Counted from the first letter of the stretch, positions 6,368-13,432 are shown. The stretch: 14,127 nucleotides of DNA from Thermoplasmatota archaeon (GCA_030595585.1 JAUVCY010000013.1:1-14127); one strand, 5' to 3'. A program made the numbers and translations. Notes: a model not told the origin generated them from the letters alone.

Positions 6368-8634
6368 TCACGCCTCTGGGGCGGAGGCCTTCTGTCGGAG
6401 TCCCTTTTCCCCTTGTTGAAGCTGCTTCTCCTGTCGCCTCCCCTGGAGTTGAAGGGCCTCCTCGGCGGGGGCTCCACGTATCCCTCGGGTTTTGGCAGGA
6501 GGGCCTTCATGGAGGCGTCCACCTTGCCCTTGTCCAACCTTATGACCTTTACGTTGACCTTGTCCCCTACGGCGAGTACAGCCTCAACGGAGGGAACCCT
6601 CTCGTAGGATATCTCGGATATCGGGACCAATGCATCGGTGCTTGGAGTTAGCTTGACGAAGGCCCCAAAGCGCATCAGCTTGACCACCTCGACGTCCTCG
6701 AAGACGTCTCCTATCTCCACTACCCTGACGATGCCGGCTATTACCGCCTGGACCTCCGTGGCCTTGGCCGCGTCGGTGGATGTGATCAGAACGGTGCCGT
6801 CGTCCTCGATATCGATCTGCACGCTGTACTCCTCGGTGAGCCCACGGATGACCTTGCCTCCGGTGCCCACGACCGCGCCTATCCTGTCCGGGTCTATCTT
6901 CATTGAGATTATCCTGGGGGCGAATGACGAGATCTCCTCCCTGGGAGCCGGTATCGCCTTCTCAACGACCTTGAGGATCTCGGTGATCGCCTTCCTCATC
7001 TGCTTGAAGGTCGCCTTGATGATGTCGATCTCTACTCCAAGGGTCTTGGTATCCATCTGGATGGCGGTCAATCCCTCGGAGGTGGATGTGAACTTGAAGT
7101 CCATACCCCCCGTGCCGTCCTCCATGTCCTGTATGTCCGTCAGGACCTTCCACGCCTTCCCGTCAGATGCCATACCCATGGCTATACCGACGACGGGCCT
7201 TGTTATCGGGACACCTGCATCGAGAAGCGCAAGCGTGGAACCAACTGTTGACCCCATGCTTGAGGACCCGTTGGACCCCATGATCTCGCTCACCAGCCTG
7301 ATGGTATACGGGAACTGCTCGTCCCTCGGGAGGACAGGCAGCAGGGCCTTCTCGGCGAGCATCCCGTGGCCGATCTCCCTTCTCCCCGCTCCCCTGATGG
7401 GCTTGACCTCTCCCACGCTGAACCCAAGGAAGTTGTAGTGGTGGAAGAACTTCTTCTTCCCCTCACCCTCCATGGACTCATAGATCATGTCGTCCCCGGG
7501 GGCACCCAGGGTCGCAACGGTGAGGACCTGTGTCTCTCCCCTGCTGAAGAGCCCCGTTCCGTGGGACCTCGGCAGGATGCCAACCTCTGCGGAGAGGGAC
7601 CTGATCTCGTCCAGCTTCCTTCCGTCCACCCTCTTGTCGCTCTCGAGGATGGCCTTTGTGACCTGCTCATCGATGAAATCGCTGAAGAACATGCTCAGAA
7701 GCTTCCGAAGGTACGCCTCGGCCTCCTCCTCGCTCCTCTCCTTGGTGGTGACCTTCTTCTTGAACTCATCAACGAGGATATCCTTCACCTGCAGGAGTAT
7801 CTGTTTTCTCTCACCTTTCGACCCCACCGGGGTGTTGAAGAGGTATTTGTCCATGTGTGGGAGTGCGGCCTTCCTCATCTCCTCGATGATCTTGAGGTCT
7901 CCCTCTGCGGGCCTCTCAACCCACTTCAGATCGGAGTCCTTCAACTTCTCCTTTCCGATCTCCTTTCGGATATCGTCCATGAACTTGGTGATGGGGGCCA
8001 TCGCCTTCATGGCCACCTCGAACGCCTTGAGGGTGTTCTTGTCGTCCAGCTCCTTTGCGTCGCAGTCCACCATCGTTATCTTCTTTCCATCTCCCATTAC
8101 CACCATCTGGAGCTCTGAGAACTCGATCTCCTCTGGTGTGGGGTTGATGATGAAGTCGCCCGTGACCATCCCGACCCTGACCCCGGCCACCGGGCCGTTG
8201 AAGGGTATATTGGAGATGTGAAGCGCCAGTGTTGCCGCTATCAGTCCCACGATGTCGGGCTTGTTCACGCCATCGATGCACAGGGGCATGATGACCACCT
8301 GCACGTCGTTCCTCATCCCTTCCGGGAAGAGGGGGCGGATGCCCCTGTCTATCATCCTTCCGGTGAGGACCGCATCCGTTGTTGGCCGCCCCTCCCTCTT
8401 GGTGAAGCGGGGTCCCTTGATCCTCCCTGCCGCGTAGAACCTCTCCTCGTAATCCACCATCAGTGGGAAGAAGTTCATGCCGGGCCTTGAGGTACCGGAC
8501 ATCGTTGCTGTTGCCATGACCACGGTGTCGCCCATCTGTGCTGTGACAGCGGCGCCAGCCTGCTTGGCCATCCTACCATACTCTATCTTCAGGCTAGTGC
8601 CTGAAAAATCTGTTTCAAATGTTTTAATTGTCAT
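6364..8634 (-). CDS. pnp: Polynucleotide phosphorylase (PNPase), full length
   Basis: The 756-residue protein has the complete bacterial PNPase architecture: first RNase PH domain (about 5-145), all-alpha linker domain (about 150-330), second RNase PH domain (about 337-560), KH domain (about 573-635, GTGG at 590-593), S1 domain (about 640-715), and an Arg/Pro-rich basic tail to the end. In the catalytic second PH domain, the phosphate-binding SNGSSS (454-459) and both metal-site aspartates (D506, D512, equivalent to E. coli D486 and D492) are present. The enzyme degrades RNA 3'-5' with phosphate and can also add tails. Archaea normally use the Rrp41/Rrp42 exosome instead, so its presence in this archaeal-looking DNA is unusual. 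The start ATG 8634 has a strong AGGTGAT site upstream. It is followed by the overlapping DUF192 gene. Codon use looks like that of its neighbours, so any transfer is not recent. Confidence 0.97.
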   Translation of the reverse strand: MTIKTFETDFSGTSLKIEYGRMAKQAGAAVTAQMGDTVVMATATMSGTSRPGMNFFPLMVDYEERFYAAGRIKGPRFTKREGRPTTDAVLTGRMIDRGIRPLFPEGMRNDVQVVIMPLCIDGVNKPDIVGLIAATLALHISNIPFNGPVAGVRVGMVTGDFIINPTPEEIEFSELQMVVMGDGKKITMVDCDAKELDDKNTLKAFEVAMKAMAPITKFMDDIRKEIGKEKLKDSDLKWVERPAEGDLKIIEEMRKAALPHMDKYLFNTPVGSKGERKQILLQVKDILVDEFKKKVTTKERSEEEAEAYLRKLLSMFFSDFIDEQVTKAILESDKRVDGRKLDEIRSLSAEVGILPRSHGTGLFSRGETQVLTVATLGAPGDDMIYESMEGEGKKKFFHHYNFLGFSVGEVKPIRGAGRREIGHGMLAEKALLPVLPRDEQFPYTIRLVSEIMGSNGSSSMGSTVGSTLALLDAGVPITRPVVGIAMGMASDGKAWKVLTDIQDMEDGTGGMDFKFTSTSEGLTAIQMDTKTLGVEIDIIKATFKQMRKAITEILKVVEKAIPAPREEISSFAPRIISMKIDPDRIGAVVGTGGKVIRGLTEEYSVQIDIEDDGTVLITSTDAAKATEVQAVIAGIVRVVEIGDVFEDVEVVKLMRFGAFVKLTPSTDALVPISEISYERVPSVEAVLAVGDKVNVKVIRLDKGKVDASMKALLPKPEGYVEPPPRRPFNSRGGDRRSSFNKGKRDSDRRPPPQRRD

Positions 8635-8637
8635 ATA

Positions 8638-8644
8638 ATCACCT
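8638..8644 (-). promoter_or_regulatory. Shine-Dalgarno site for pnp
   Basis: AGGTGAT on the minus strand is a seven-base match to the complement of the conserved 16S rRNA 3' end, ending three bases before the pnp ATG. It fixes ATG 8634 as the start. It overlaps the TGA stop of a possible upstream ORF. Confidence 0.65.
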
Positions 8645-8692
8645 AAATATAGGTCTCTTGGGCCCCTGGACGCTCTCTGGCTCCCGGCCCAT
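8639..8692 (-). CDS. Possible 17-codon leader ORF upstream of pnp
   Basis: ATG at 8692 opens a 17-residue frame (MGREPESVQGPKRPIFR) ending in a TGA that lies inside the pnp Shine-Dalgarno site, four bases before the pnp ATG. A TATA-like box at 8717-8723 predicts a transcript start near 8694, almost at this ATG. If transcription starts further upstream, the AAGGAGGG at 8702-8709 would sit at good spacing to serve it. Either reading could couple leader and pnp translation. It may equally be chance, as no homology is recognisable. Confidence 0.25.
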   Translation of the reverse strand: MGREPESVQGPKRPIFR

Positions 8693-8701
8693 TTTCTCTG
8701 T

Positions 8702-8723
8702 CCCTCCTTGGAGGGGTATATTT
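8702..8723 (-). promoter_or_regulatory. Probable pnp promoter with an adjacent palindrome
   Basis: AAATATA on the minus strand (8717-8723) is a TATA-like element preceded by A/G-rich sequence (GAT, as in a BRE). Directly downstream is the inverted repeat CCCTCC-AA-GGAGGG (8702-8715 on the minus strand), in the window a repressor would occupy between TATA and start site. Predicted transcript start is near 8694, leaving a leader of about 60 bases before the pnp ATG. Confidence 0.4.
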
Positions 8724-8730
8724 ATCTTAA

Positions 8731-8762
8731 AACCGCAGAACCCGCGGTTCTTCCTTTTTTTT
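8731..8762 (+). terminator. Hairpin plus eight-T tract on the plus strand, terminator-like
   Basis: Arms AGAACC (8737-8742) and GGTTCT (8746-8751) with a three-base loop are followed by TCC and eight T residues (8755-8762). A competing stem, AACCGC (8731-8736) with GCGGTT (8744-8749), shares the downstream arm, so only one can form at a time. It has the shape of an intrinsic terminator for plus-strand transcription, but no plus-strand gene precedes it. On the minus strand it lies upstream of pnp. Confidence 0.3.
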
Positions 8763-8892
8763 AACTTATACCAATAAGTCACTCTATCATAATCTTCTAT
8801 TATTATAAGGTATCCCCTGGGTCTGCCAATATGGAAGAATAGAATAATCGCTCCCTGACGATACCCGCGGCCTGGGAACCACATGATCGATA

Positions 8893-9453
8893 TCATCTTG
8901 GAGGTAAGTTCATTTTATTCCTTTTCCAAATCGAGAATGCCAGAACAGAGATCAATGATACAAAGATCCAGGTGATGCCTGGGAAAGGAATTATGGAAGT
9001 TCCTTCGATCGTTACATTCCTGCTCAGAACGTTGTCATTCACTCCGGCAAACTGGTCATTTGGTTCGATAACCGAATTCTCCGGGTCGATCTCGATAGTT
9101 AAGTTGTGAGTTCCAGCCTCTGCGACCCATGAGAATATCACGGTCTTGACATCGTCCGTATCGTTCTTGATGGTGCGCAGGGTCGAGACCTTCTTTTTCA
9201 CTCCATCGACGAGGAGCCGAACATCCACATTTTCTGCAGGGGCCGATCCATCGTTCACAACCTTTACAATGATCGTCAGGACATCTCCTGGCGTTCCATC
9301 AAAGGACCCTCCTGAAGTTGAACCCACGATCTCTATCCCTCCTTCGAACCGAATGTCCGGAAGCTTTTCATCATCCACCTGGGCATCCACAGGATCCAGG
9401 GACAGGATCATTATCATAATTGTTGCGAAGATAATGGTCATCGCTCTTCTCAT
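8893..9453 (-). CDS. Secreted CARDB-like adhesion/surface protein with C-terminal membrane anchor
   Basis: This is 186 residues from ATG 9453 (196 if TTG 9483 is used). The N-terminus MRRAM plus a hydrophobic stretch, ending near VDAQVDD, looks like a signal peptide. The middle (about 45-145) is a single beta-sandwich of the CARDB type (cell adhesion related domain in bacteria and archaea): GDVLTIIVKVVNDGSAPAENVDVRLLVDG, later TVIFSWVAEAGTHNLTIEIDP and the closing ENDQ-like VIEPNDQFAGVNDN. The C-terminus is PFPG, a hydrophobic helix and a basic tail (KRNK), an anchoring or sorting layout. I prefer ATG 9453 for the signal peptide; no clear ribosome site decides. The stop at 8893 is followed by 258 bases before pnp. 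Function is unknown beyond probable surface location. Confidence 0.75.
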   Translation of the reverse strand: MRRAMTIIFATIMIMILSLDPVDAQVDDEKLPDIRFEGGIEIVGSTSGGSFDGTPGDVLTIIVKVVNDGSAPAENVDVRLLVDGVKKKVSTLRTIKNDTDDVKTVIFSWVAEAGTHNLTIEIDPENSVIEPNDQFAGVNDNVLSRNVTIEGTSIIPFPGITWIFVSLISVLAFSIWKRNKMNLPPR

Positions 9454-9507
9454 GCTCTGGCAATGTTTCGATGCTCTTATCAATCTTTCCCTTCGGGAGG
9501 CTGTGGC

Positions 9508-9517
9508 TTAAAAATAA
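9508..9517 (-). promoter_or_regulatory. TATA-like element for the CARDB protein gene
   Basis: This is an AT-rich TTATTTTTAA-like stretch on the minus strand, about 26 bases before position 9487. That would start the transcript just upstream of TTG 9483 and about 34 bases before ATG 9453, so it does not settle which start is used. Confidence 0.3.
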
Positions 9518-9642
9518 TATTGTGATCGCTCCTTGATCTTCTGCCCTATACCGGATGAGATCCATGAAGTGGAGGAGGATCCGAAAGCAGGAACGAAATT
9601 CTGCCCTCCTGCAAAGCTCTTGATCGGTTATTGGATCCCCCA

Positions 9643-12147
9643 TCACTCCTCATATTCTTTTTTAGGACCCCTGTTGATAATGATCACTGCAGTAATGATC
9701 AGAATGATAACTGTAGCCGAGGATATTCCAGCCAATATAGTGTAAGAAACACCCGCGAACAGATTATCATTTGATGTATTCTCGAAGGGTTCTTCTTCAT
9801 CATCGTCTCCTTCGGCCAATGTCTCTTCATTTGTCCCGTTGATCTTAGGCTCCTGTTCTTCCTCTTCAACGGTCACATGAACCTTGTAGGATGAAGAAAG
9901 GATGTTCTCGCCATCGATCATGAATCTTGCGTTCAGATGGACAGTCTCGATATCCGGGACAAGATATTCAAACCTCCAATATCCAGCGGATATCTCTTCG
10001 ATATTGGTGATGCTCCCGCCTGCTCCGCCATCATCTATTTCGATGGATCCGATCGATATATTTTCGAGATGCATTACCCTTGCTCCAAATGTCAGGTTCC
10101 CTCCAGGCTTGATCAAGCTTTGATGGTAGGGCATGTATATTTCCATGAAGGGGTCCCTCTCTACGGGAGCCCCAGTTACTGTTATACTGATCAGTTCTTC
10201 GTGGGCAACCGTATCGTTGACCGTAACTCTCAGGAGCCAGACCACAGTTCCCAGATCGAACGGCGCTGTCCAGGTAAATGTCCAGTTCCCATCGTCCACC
10301 CTCTGTTTTGTTAATTCCGTCCCAAATCCCTGAATCTCGATCATTTCAACATCGATCCCGGATACTGGTAGGGTTATGGAGGCATCTACCGATATCATGA
10401 CCGTTTCCCCGGGAAGCATCCGATCTTTATCAACTTCATACTCGAGATATAGCTCAGAATAATCAGGACCACCATGATCTGATCGGACGCTGATCATCAG
10501 GGACTTCATCAGGATAATCTCCTTGAAGACATCCACTTTTACATAGACAGAAGCCAGGTTTGTTTTATCCCCGTTCGGGAACCATTCACAATTGTAGATT
10601 CCCTCTCTCCACATTGTCCAATTGCTGAAATGAGATCCTTTCAAGGTTGAATGTATCTCAACATCCTCCAATCCAATTTCACCGTCGAAAAGATGGAGGT
10701 CAAGTGTAAGCATGATGGACCCATTTGCTTCCACCGATGAGCTGTTTGTGAAGAAACCTAGATGATCTTCTCCTCTTCGTTCTACCAATCCTACATTGAA
10801 ATTATCAACGTAATCCAAAGAGGGATACAGGAATCTCCCTCCTCGATAATACCATTGAAGACCATACCCCGGTGAGATCTGATACCACTCATCCTCTCCC
10901 TTTTCGAGACAATATCCATGAAGATCCCTGTAATGGAAATATAATTCTTCTTTACCATCATCATCCCAATCTTGAATTCCTATGAAGATCGAATTCTTGT
11001 GGTGGAAAGCCAGTGGCAGCGTTGCCAGAATGGTTTGAGTTGTGGGATCGAAGATCAAGGTGGCAGTATTATTTGCAATGATGATATCCTTGACTCCATT
11101 ATCATTCCAGTCAAAGCCCGAACCCAGGTACATATAATCATCTTTCAAGATCTCATAGCCCGAATTTCCAGAGATCAAAGTGACGTAACCTTTGTCCGTG
11201 TAAAATAGGAGCTCAGGCAAAGTGTCATTGTTCAGGTATAGCTTGATCATCCTGTGCCAGTTTGGAATACTATTCCATGGATAATTCACAGAAACGGACC
11301 ACTCCACGTCTCCGGAAATGGCCTCTACGCTGAAGATGACATACTTATTTTGGATCACCCTTTCAACGTAAAGCAATTCTGTGTCGCCATCTCCGTCAAT
11401 ATCTCCATTTCCATCCCAAACTAAACGGTGGGATGATCCTTCTTTCCAGTCATTTTCCACCCAACCTCCGATGGGGTCCAAAATAATATTCCCGGACAGC
11501 TCATCATCCAGTCCGTTCAAGAAAATAAAGCTCTCGTTCCCATGGATGATGGGGAACATCCAGTTGATATGGTCCATTGATCTTTCAAATCTGGTGGTGT
11601 TCTCGAGGTCCCATGGGTCGTGCAGTATCAATCCTATCTCCCTATTATACTCCAGTAGCAGATCACCAGATTCCATGGGCACCCTCTGCATGGTTGAATG
11701 AACTCCTATACTGCTCTTGGACAATCGATTGATAACGGAGCCATTGTCCAGATCGATCACGATCGATCCCGAAAGAAGGAAATGATCTTTACCTTCAGGC
11801 CCGGTTATTGGTTGTGCTCCAAGATAGAACCCATTGTAAAGACTCCAGTAATATTCAGGCCCATCTTCAAATAATGTAGTCCAGATGATCTTCCCGTCAA
11901 TTGGGTCCAATCTTGAAATTAGCCAACCATAAAATGATGTGTCAACCACTATCAGCTCGTCGCCTTTTATGCCGTCAAGGTCTTCAGCGATCACGATGCG
12001 ATGGGTTAGCGGCACATTCCTGGGATCGACAGGATACTCCCAGAGGACGTTATTGAGGCCTATCGGACTGATACAGGTCAGCCCATCTCCATCAGTGTGT
12101 GGTGTGAGCCAGTAATACAAAAGCCTATCATCATAACCCTCACCCAT
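9643..12147 (-). CDS. Large surface protein: propeller-like and Ig-like regions with membrane anchor (3' part of a frameshifted gene)
   Basis: This is 834 residues from ATG 12147. The first 480 or so resemble an FG-GAP/VCBS-type beta-propeller, with repeated Asp-rich calcium-loop motifs: EDLDGIKGDELIVVD (about 55-69), DGNGDIDGDGDTELL (about 245-259), DWNDNGVKDII (346-356) and DWDDDGKEEL (393-402). Residues about 475-760 are beta-rich, in two or three Ig-like units, followed by an acidic linker (761-787), one transmembrane helix (about 797-824) and a short charged tail (GPKKEYEE). An exported, outward-facing protein is expected, yet this frame has no signal peptide. The frame stays open and protein-like upstream of the ATG to about 12234, overlapping the DUF2330-like gene, so I read it as the continuation of that gene after a -1 shift near 12200-12204. 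Ligand and role are unknown. Confidence 0.8.
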   Translation of the reverse strand: MGEGYDDRLLYYWLTPHTDGDGLTCISPIGLNNVLWEYPVDPRNVPLTHRIVIAEDLDGIKGDELIVVDTSFYGWLISRLDPIDGKIIWTTLFEDGPEYYWSLYNGFYLGAQPITGPEGKDHFLLSGSIVIDLDNGSVINRLSKSSIGVHSTMQRVPMESGDLLLEYNREIGLILHDPWDLENTTRFERSMDHINWMFPIIHGNESFIFLNGLDDELSGNIILDPIGGWVENDWKEGSSHRLVWDGNGDIDGDGDTELLYVERVIQNKYVIFSVEAISGDVEWSVSVNYPWNSIPNWHRMIKLYLNNDTLPELLFYTDKGYVTLISGNSGYEILKDDYMYLGSGFDWNDNGVKDIIIANNTATLIFDPTTQTILATLPLAFHHKNSIFIGIQDWDDDGKEELYFHYRDLHGYCLEKGEDEWYQISPGYGLQWYYRGGRFLYPSLDYVDNFNVGLVERRGEDHLGFFTNSSSVEANGSIMLTLDLHLFDGEIGLEDVEIHSTLKGSHFSNWTMWREGIYNCEWFPNGDKTNLASVYVKVDVFKEIILMKSLMISVRSDHGGPDYSELYLEYEVDKDRMLPGETVMISVDASITLPVSGIDVEMIEIQGFGTELTKQRVDDGNWTFTWTAPFDLGTVVWLLRVTVNDTVAHEELISITVTGAPVERDPFMEIYMPYHQSLIKPGGNLTFGARVMHLENISIGSIEIDDGGAGGSITNIEEISAGYWRFEYLVPDIETVHLNARFMIDGENILSSSYKVHVTVEEEEQEPKINGTNEETLAEGDDDEEEPFENTSNDNLFAGVSYTILAGISSATVIILIITAVIIINRGPKKEYEE

Positions 12148-13094
12148 TTTGAGTATCTCCGACCTGGAATGTTGATCTCCCCATCCTTCCCATGTCTCTC
12201 CCCCATTGGTTTGATGATCAGGTCCCCTCTGAGATCATTCAATTCCACGTTTCCCTCGAATAAAAGAAAGATCGCACCATCATCGAATAATGAGGAGAAA
12301 TTATCTCCCACCACACATAGATCATATCCTGTAAACATGAACTCCTCTGTGATCTCTATTCCGTTCTCCCTTCCTGAGATGTTGTATTTCAATTCCGGAG
12401 GTAGGAAAACTGCAAGGTTCAGAGAAGATGATCCCTTCATTGGTGAGGATATCTCAAGGGGAAAATAAGCACTGTCTGTTTCGAATTCAAAGACCAATGG
12501 TTCTATTGAGGCAGTCCGGTTTGTGATCGCATATTGGTCGATGGTGAAGTATTCACATCCCCTTTTTGTATAATTCTCGATGACCGCATCCAGTCCTTTC
12601 GGCCACTGTTCGATCGAGGACCCCAGTCCTCTCATCATCTCATCTATTCTTGACTGGAATGATATGTAATCTGTTATCCTGATGACGGTGACATTATGAG
12701 CTCCAAGAACACTCTGGAACAGGACCTGGAATCCTGTGGTCTCCACATCATTTTTTCCATCATATAGGGGATCCCCCATCTTCCAATCGAGGACATGGGT
12801 CAGGTTGGAGAAGATCGATCTGTTTCCCAATGTTACAGTTGGATAAGATGGGAATGGGATCATATGGAAACCTTGTGTGCCTTTTTCTCCACGGATATCC
12901 ACCGAGAGGATCATTCTTTCATAGGTCCCATTCCATGCAATGATCGCATTCTGGCCCGGTTCGAAGATATCCTCAACTGACATGGGAATATAGCACCCGT
13001 CACCTTCCACCCTATCCAGAGATATGACGGTCAGTACTAACAACAGAGCAACGAAAAATACTACTGCAGACGCCCTTGCTTCCTTGAGAATCAT
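12078..13094 (-). CDS. DUF2330-like secreted domain protein (5' part of a frameshifted gene)
   Basis: This is 338 residues from ATG 13094. A hydrophobic signal peptide or anchor (about 10-28, VVFFVALLLVLTVISL) is followed by a domain resembling DUF2330. It has an early Cys (DGCYIP), NAIIAWNGTYERMILSVDIRG, then HMIPFPSYPTVTLG, later WPKGLDAVIENYTKRGCEYFTIDQ, and FETDSAYFPLEISSP. DUF2330 proteins are exported and of unknown function. ATG 13094 has GGGAG eight bases upstream; TTG 13100 is less well placed. The final 40 or so residues (after KPMG, residue 298 from this start) lose protein-like character while the -1 frame gains it, and the gene then overlaps the next one by 70 bases. I infer one interrupted gene of about 1,150 residues: signal, DUF2330, propeller, Ig-like, anchor. 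Confidence 0.78.
   Translation of the reverse strand: MILKEARASAVVFFVALLLVLTVISLDRVEGDGCYIPMSVEDIFEPGQNAIIAWNGTYERMILSVDIRGEKGTQGFHMIPFPSYPTVTLGNRSIFSNLTHVLDWKMGDPLYDGKNDVETTGFQVLFQSVLGAHNVTVIRITDYISFQSRIDEMMRGLGSSIEQWPKGLDAVIENYTKRGCEYFTIDQYAITNRTASIEPLVFEFETDSAYFPLEISSPMKGSSSLNLAVFLPPELKYNISGRENGIEITEEFMFTGYDLCVVGDNFSSLFDDGAIFLLFEGNVELNDLRGDLIIKPMGERHGKDGEINIPGRRYSKWVRVMMIGFCITGSHHTLMEMG
12200..12204 (-). other. Likely -1 frameshift site (run of five G in the coding strand)
   Basis: The upstream frame reads ATG GGG GAG here. Slipping back one base gives GGG GGA GAG and joins the two frames as ...IIKPMG|GETWEGWGDQHSR..., a smooth protein sequence. After this point the upstream frame runs only about 40 more residues to a stop at 12078. 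A run of four G at 12224-12227 is a second candidate. Base loss in a homopolymer (mutation or read error) and programmed slippage cannot be told apart here. Confidence 0.6.
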
Positions 13095-13102
13095 TTTCAA
13101 CT

Positions 13103-13137
13103 CTCCCTGTGAGGTAAATTGACTCTGTTGCTTTAAA
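13103..13137 (-). promoter_or_regulatory. Promoter and ribosome binding site of the DUF2330-like gene
   Basis: TTTAAA (13132-13137) is a TATA-like box predicting a transcript start near 13108. GGGAG (13103-13107 on the minus strand) then lies eight bases before ATG 13094. The geometry supports ATG 13094 with a leader of about 14 bases. Confidence 0.4.
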
Positions 13138-13229
13138 GAGGTTGGTACGGTTGTGTAACAAGCTTGAATCCAATTTTGAATATCCGGGAATTAAAAAATG
13201 GGGCCCGTTCTCGATATCCAACGCTATGA

Positions 13230-13334
13230 AACAGCGTTCCGAGATTCTCGAGAGATATGGTGAGATATGTACTGCGACAGTTGAGGGATGAGGGGGTGAT
13301 CGTTGCTAGAGGAATTGGAAGCGGAGCGAAGTGA
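13230..13334 (+). pseudogene. Possible remnant of a winged-helix domain
   Basis: A 34-codon open stretch between two stops reads FSRDMVRYVLRQLRDEG, then VIVARGIGSGAK, then a stop. The pattern (Ser-Arg, hydrophobic heptad, LRxLRDEGxI, then a Gly-rich wing) resembles the last winged-helix of many archaeal ATP-binding or Fic-type proteins. No upstream part of such a gene is present, so it would be a decayed 3' end. It lies in a gene-poor stretch (13095-13453) that otherwise holds a weak hairpin (AACGCT/AGCGTT, 13220-13238) and the 33-bp repeat. Chance similarity is quite possible. Confidence 0.3.
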
Positions 13335-13354
13335 AAACTGGGTGAGTAGAAAAC

Positions 13355-13419
13355 TTACTGGAATTGGAGTGGAGTTCAGGAATAGTCTTACTATAATTGG
13401 AATGCACTCCAGGAATAGT
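13355..13419 (+). repeat. Two tandem copies of a 33-bp repeat upstream of the AAA ATPase gene
   Basis: Copy one starts at 13355 and copy two at 13388. TTACT (13355, 13388), AATTGG (13362, 13395) and CAGGAATAGT (13377, 13410) all recur with an exact 33-base period, while the bases between have diverged. The repeat ends five bases before the TATA box, so it may be a duplicated regulator site spaced at about three helical turns. Confidence 0.6.
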
Positions 13420-13423
13420 AAGG

Positions 13424-13432
13424 CATATATAT
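13424..13432 (+). promoter_or_regulatory. TATA box for the AAA ATPase gene
   Basis: CATATATAT-type sequence is centred about 26 bases before GTG 13454, which predicts a leaderless transcript and supports that GTG as the start. Confidence 0.5.

Noticed and set aside
6638..7438. 266-codon plus-strand frame inside pnp
   Set aside because: It is the complement of the PNPase catalytic and KH region and is Ser/Thr/Pro-rich; a shadow. The same applies to the plus-strand frames at 7366-8118 and 7487-8221.
8639..8896. 85-codon minus-strand frame from the CARDB gene stop to the pnp start
   Set aside because: It overlaps the CARDB stop as ATGA, but it has no ribosome site, runs through the T/A tract, hairpins and the probable pnp promoter, and its sequence has no recognisable fold. 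Only its last 17 codons are kept as a low-confidence leader ORF.
9371..9646. 91-codon minus-strand frame between the large surface protein and the CARDB gene
   Set aside because: It covers the CARDB signal peptide region in another frame, has low-complexity sequence and overlaps a better gene.
13012..13221. 69-codon minus-strand frame overlapping the start of the DUF2330-like gene
   Set aside because: It covers that gene's promoter and signal peptide in another frame; no protein-like features.
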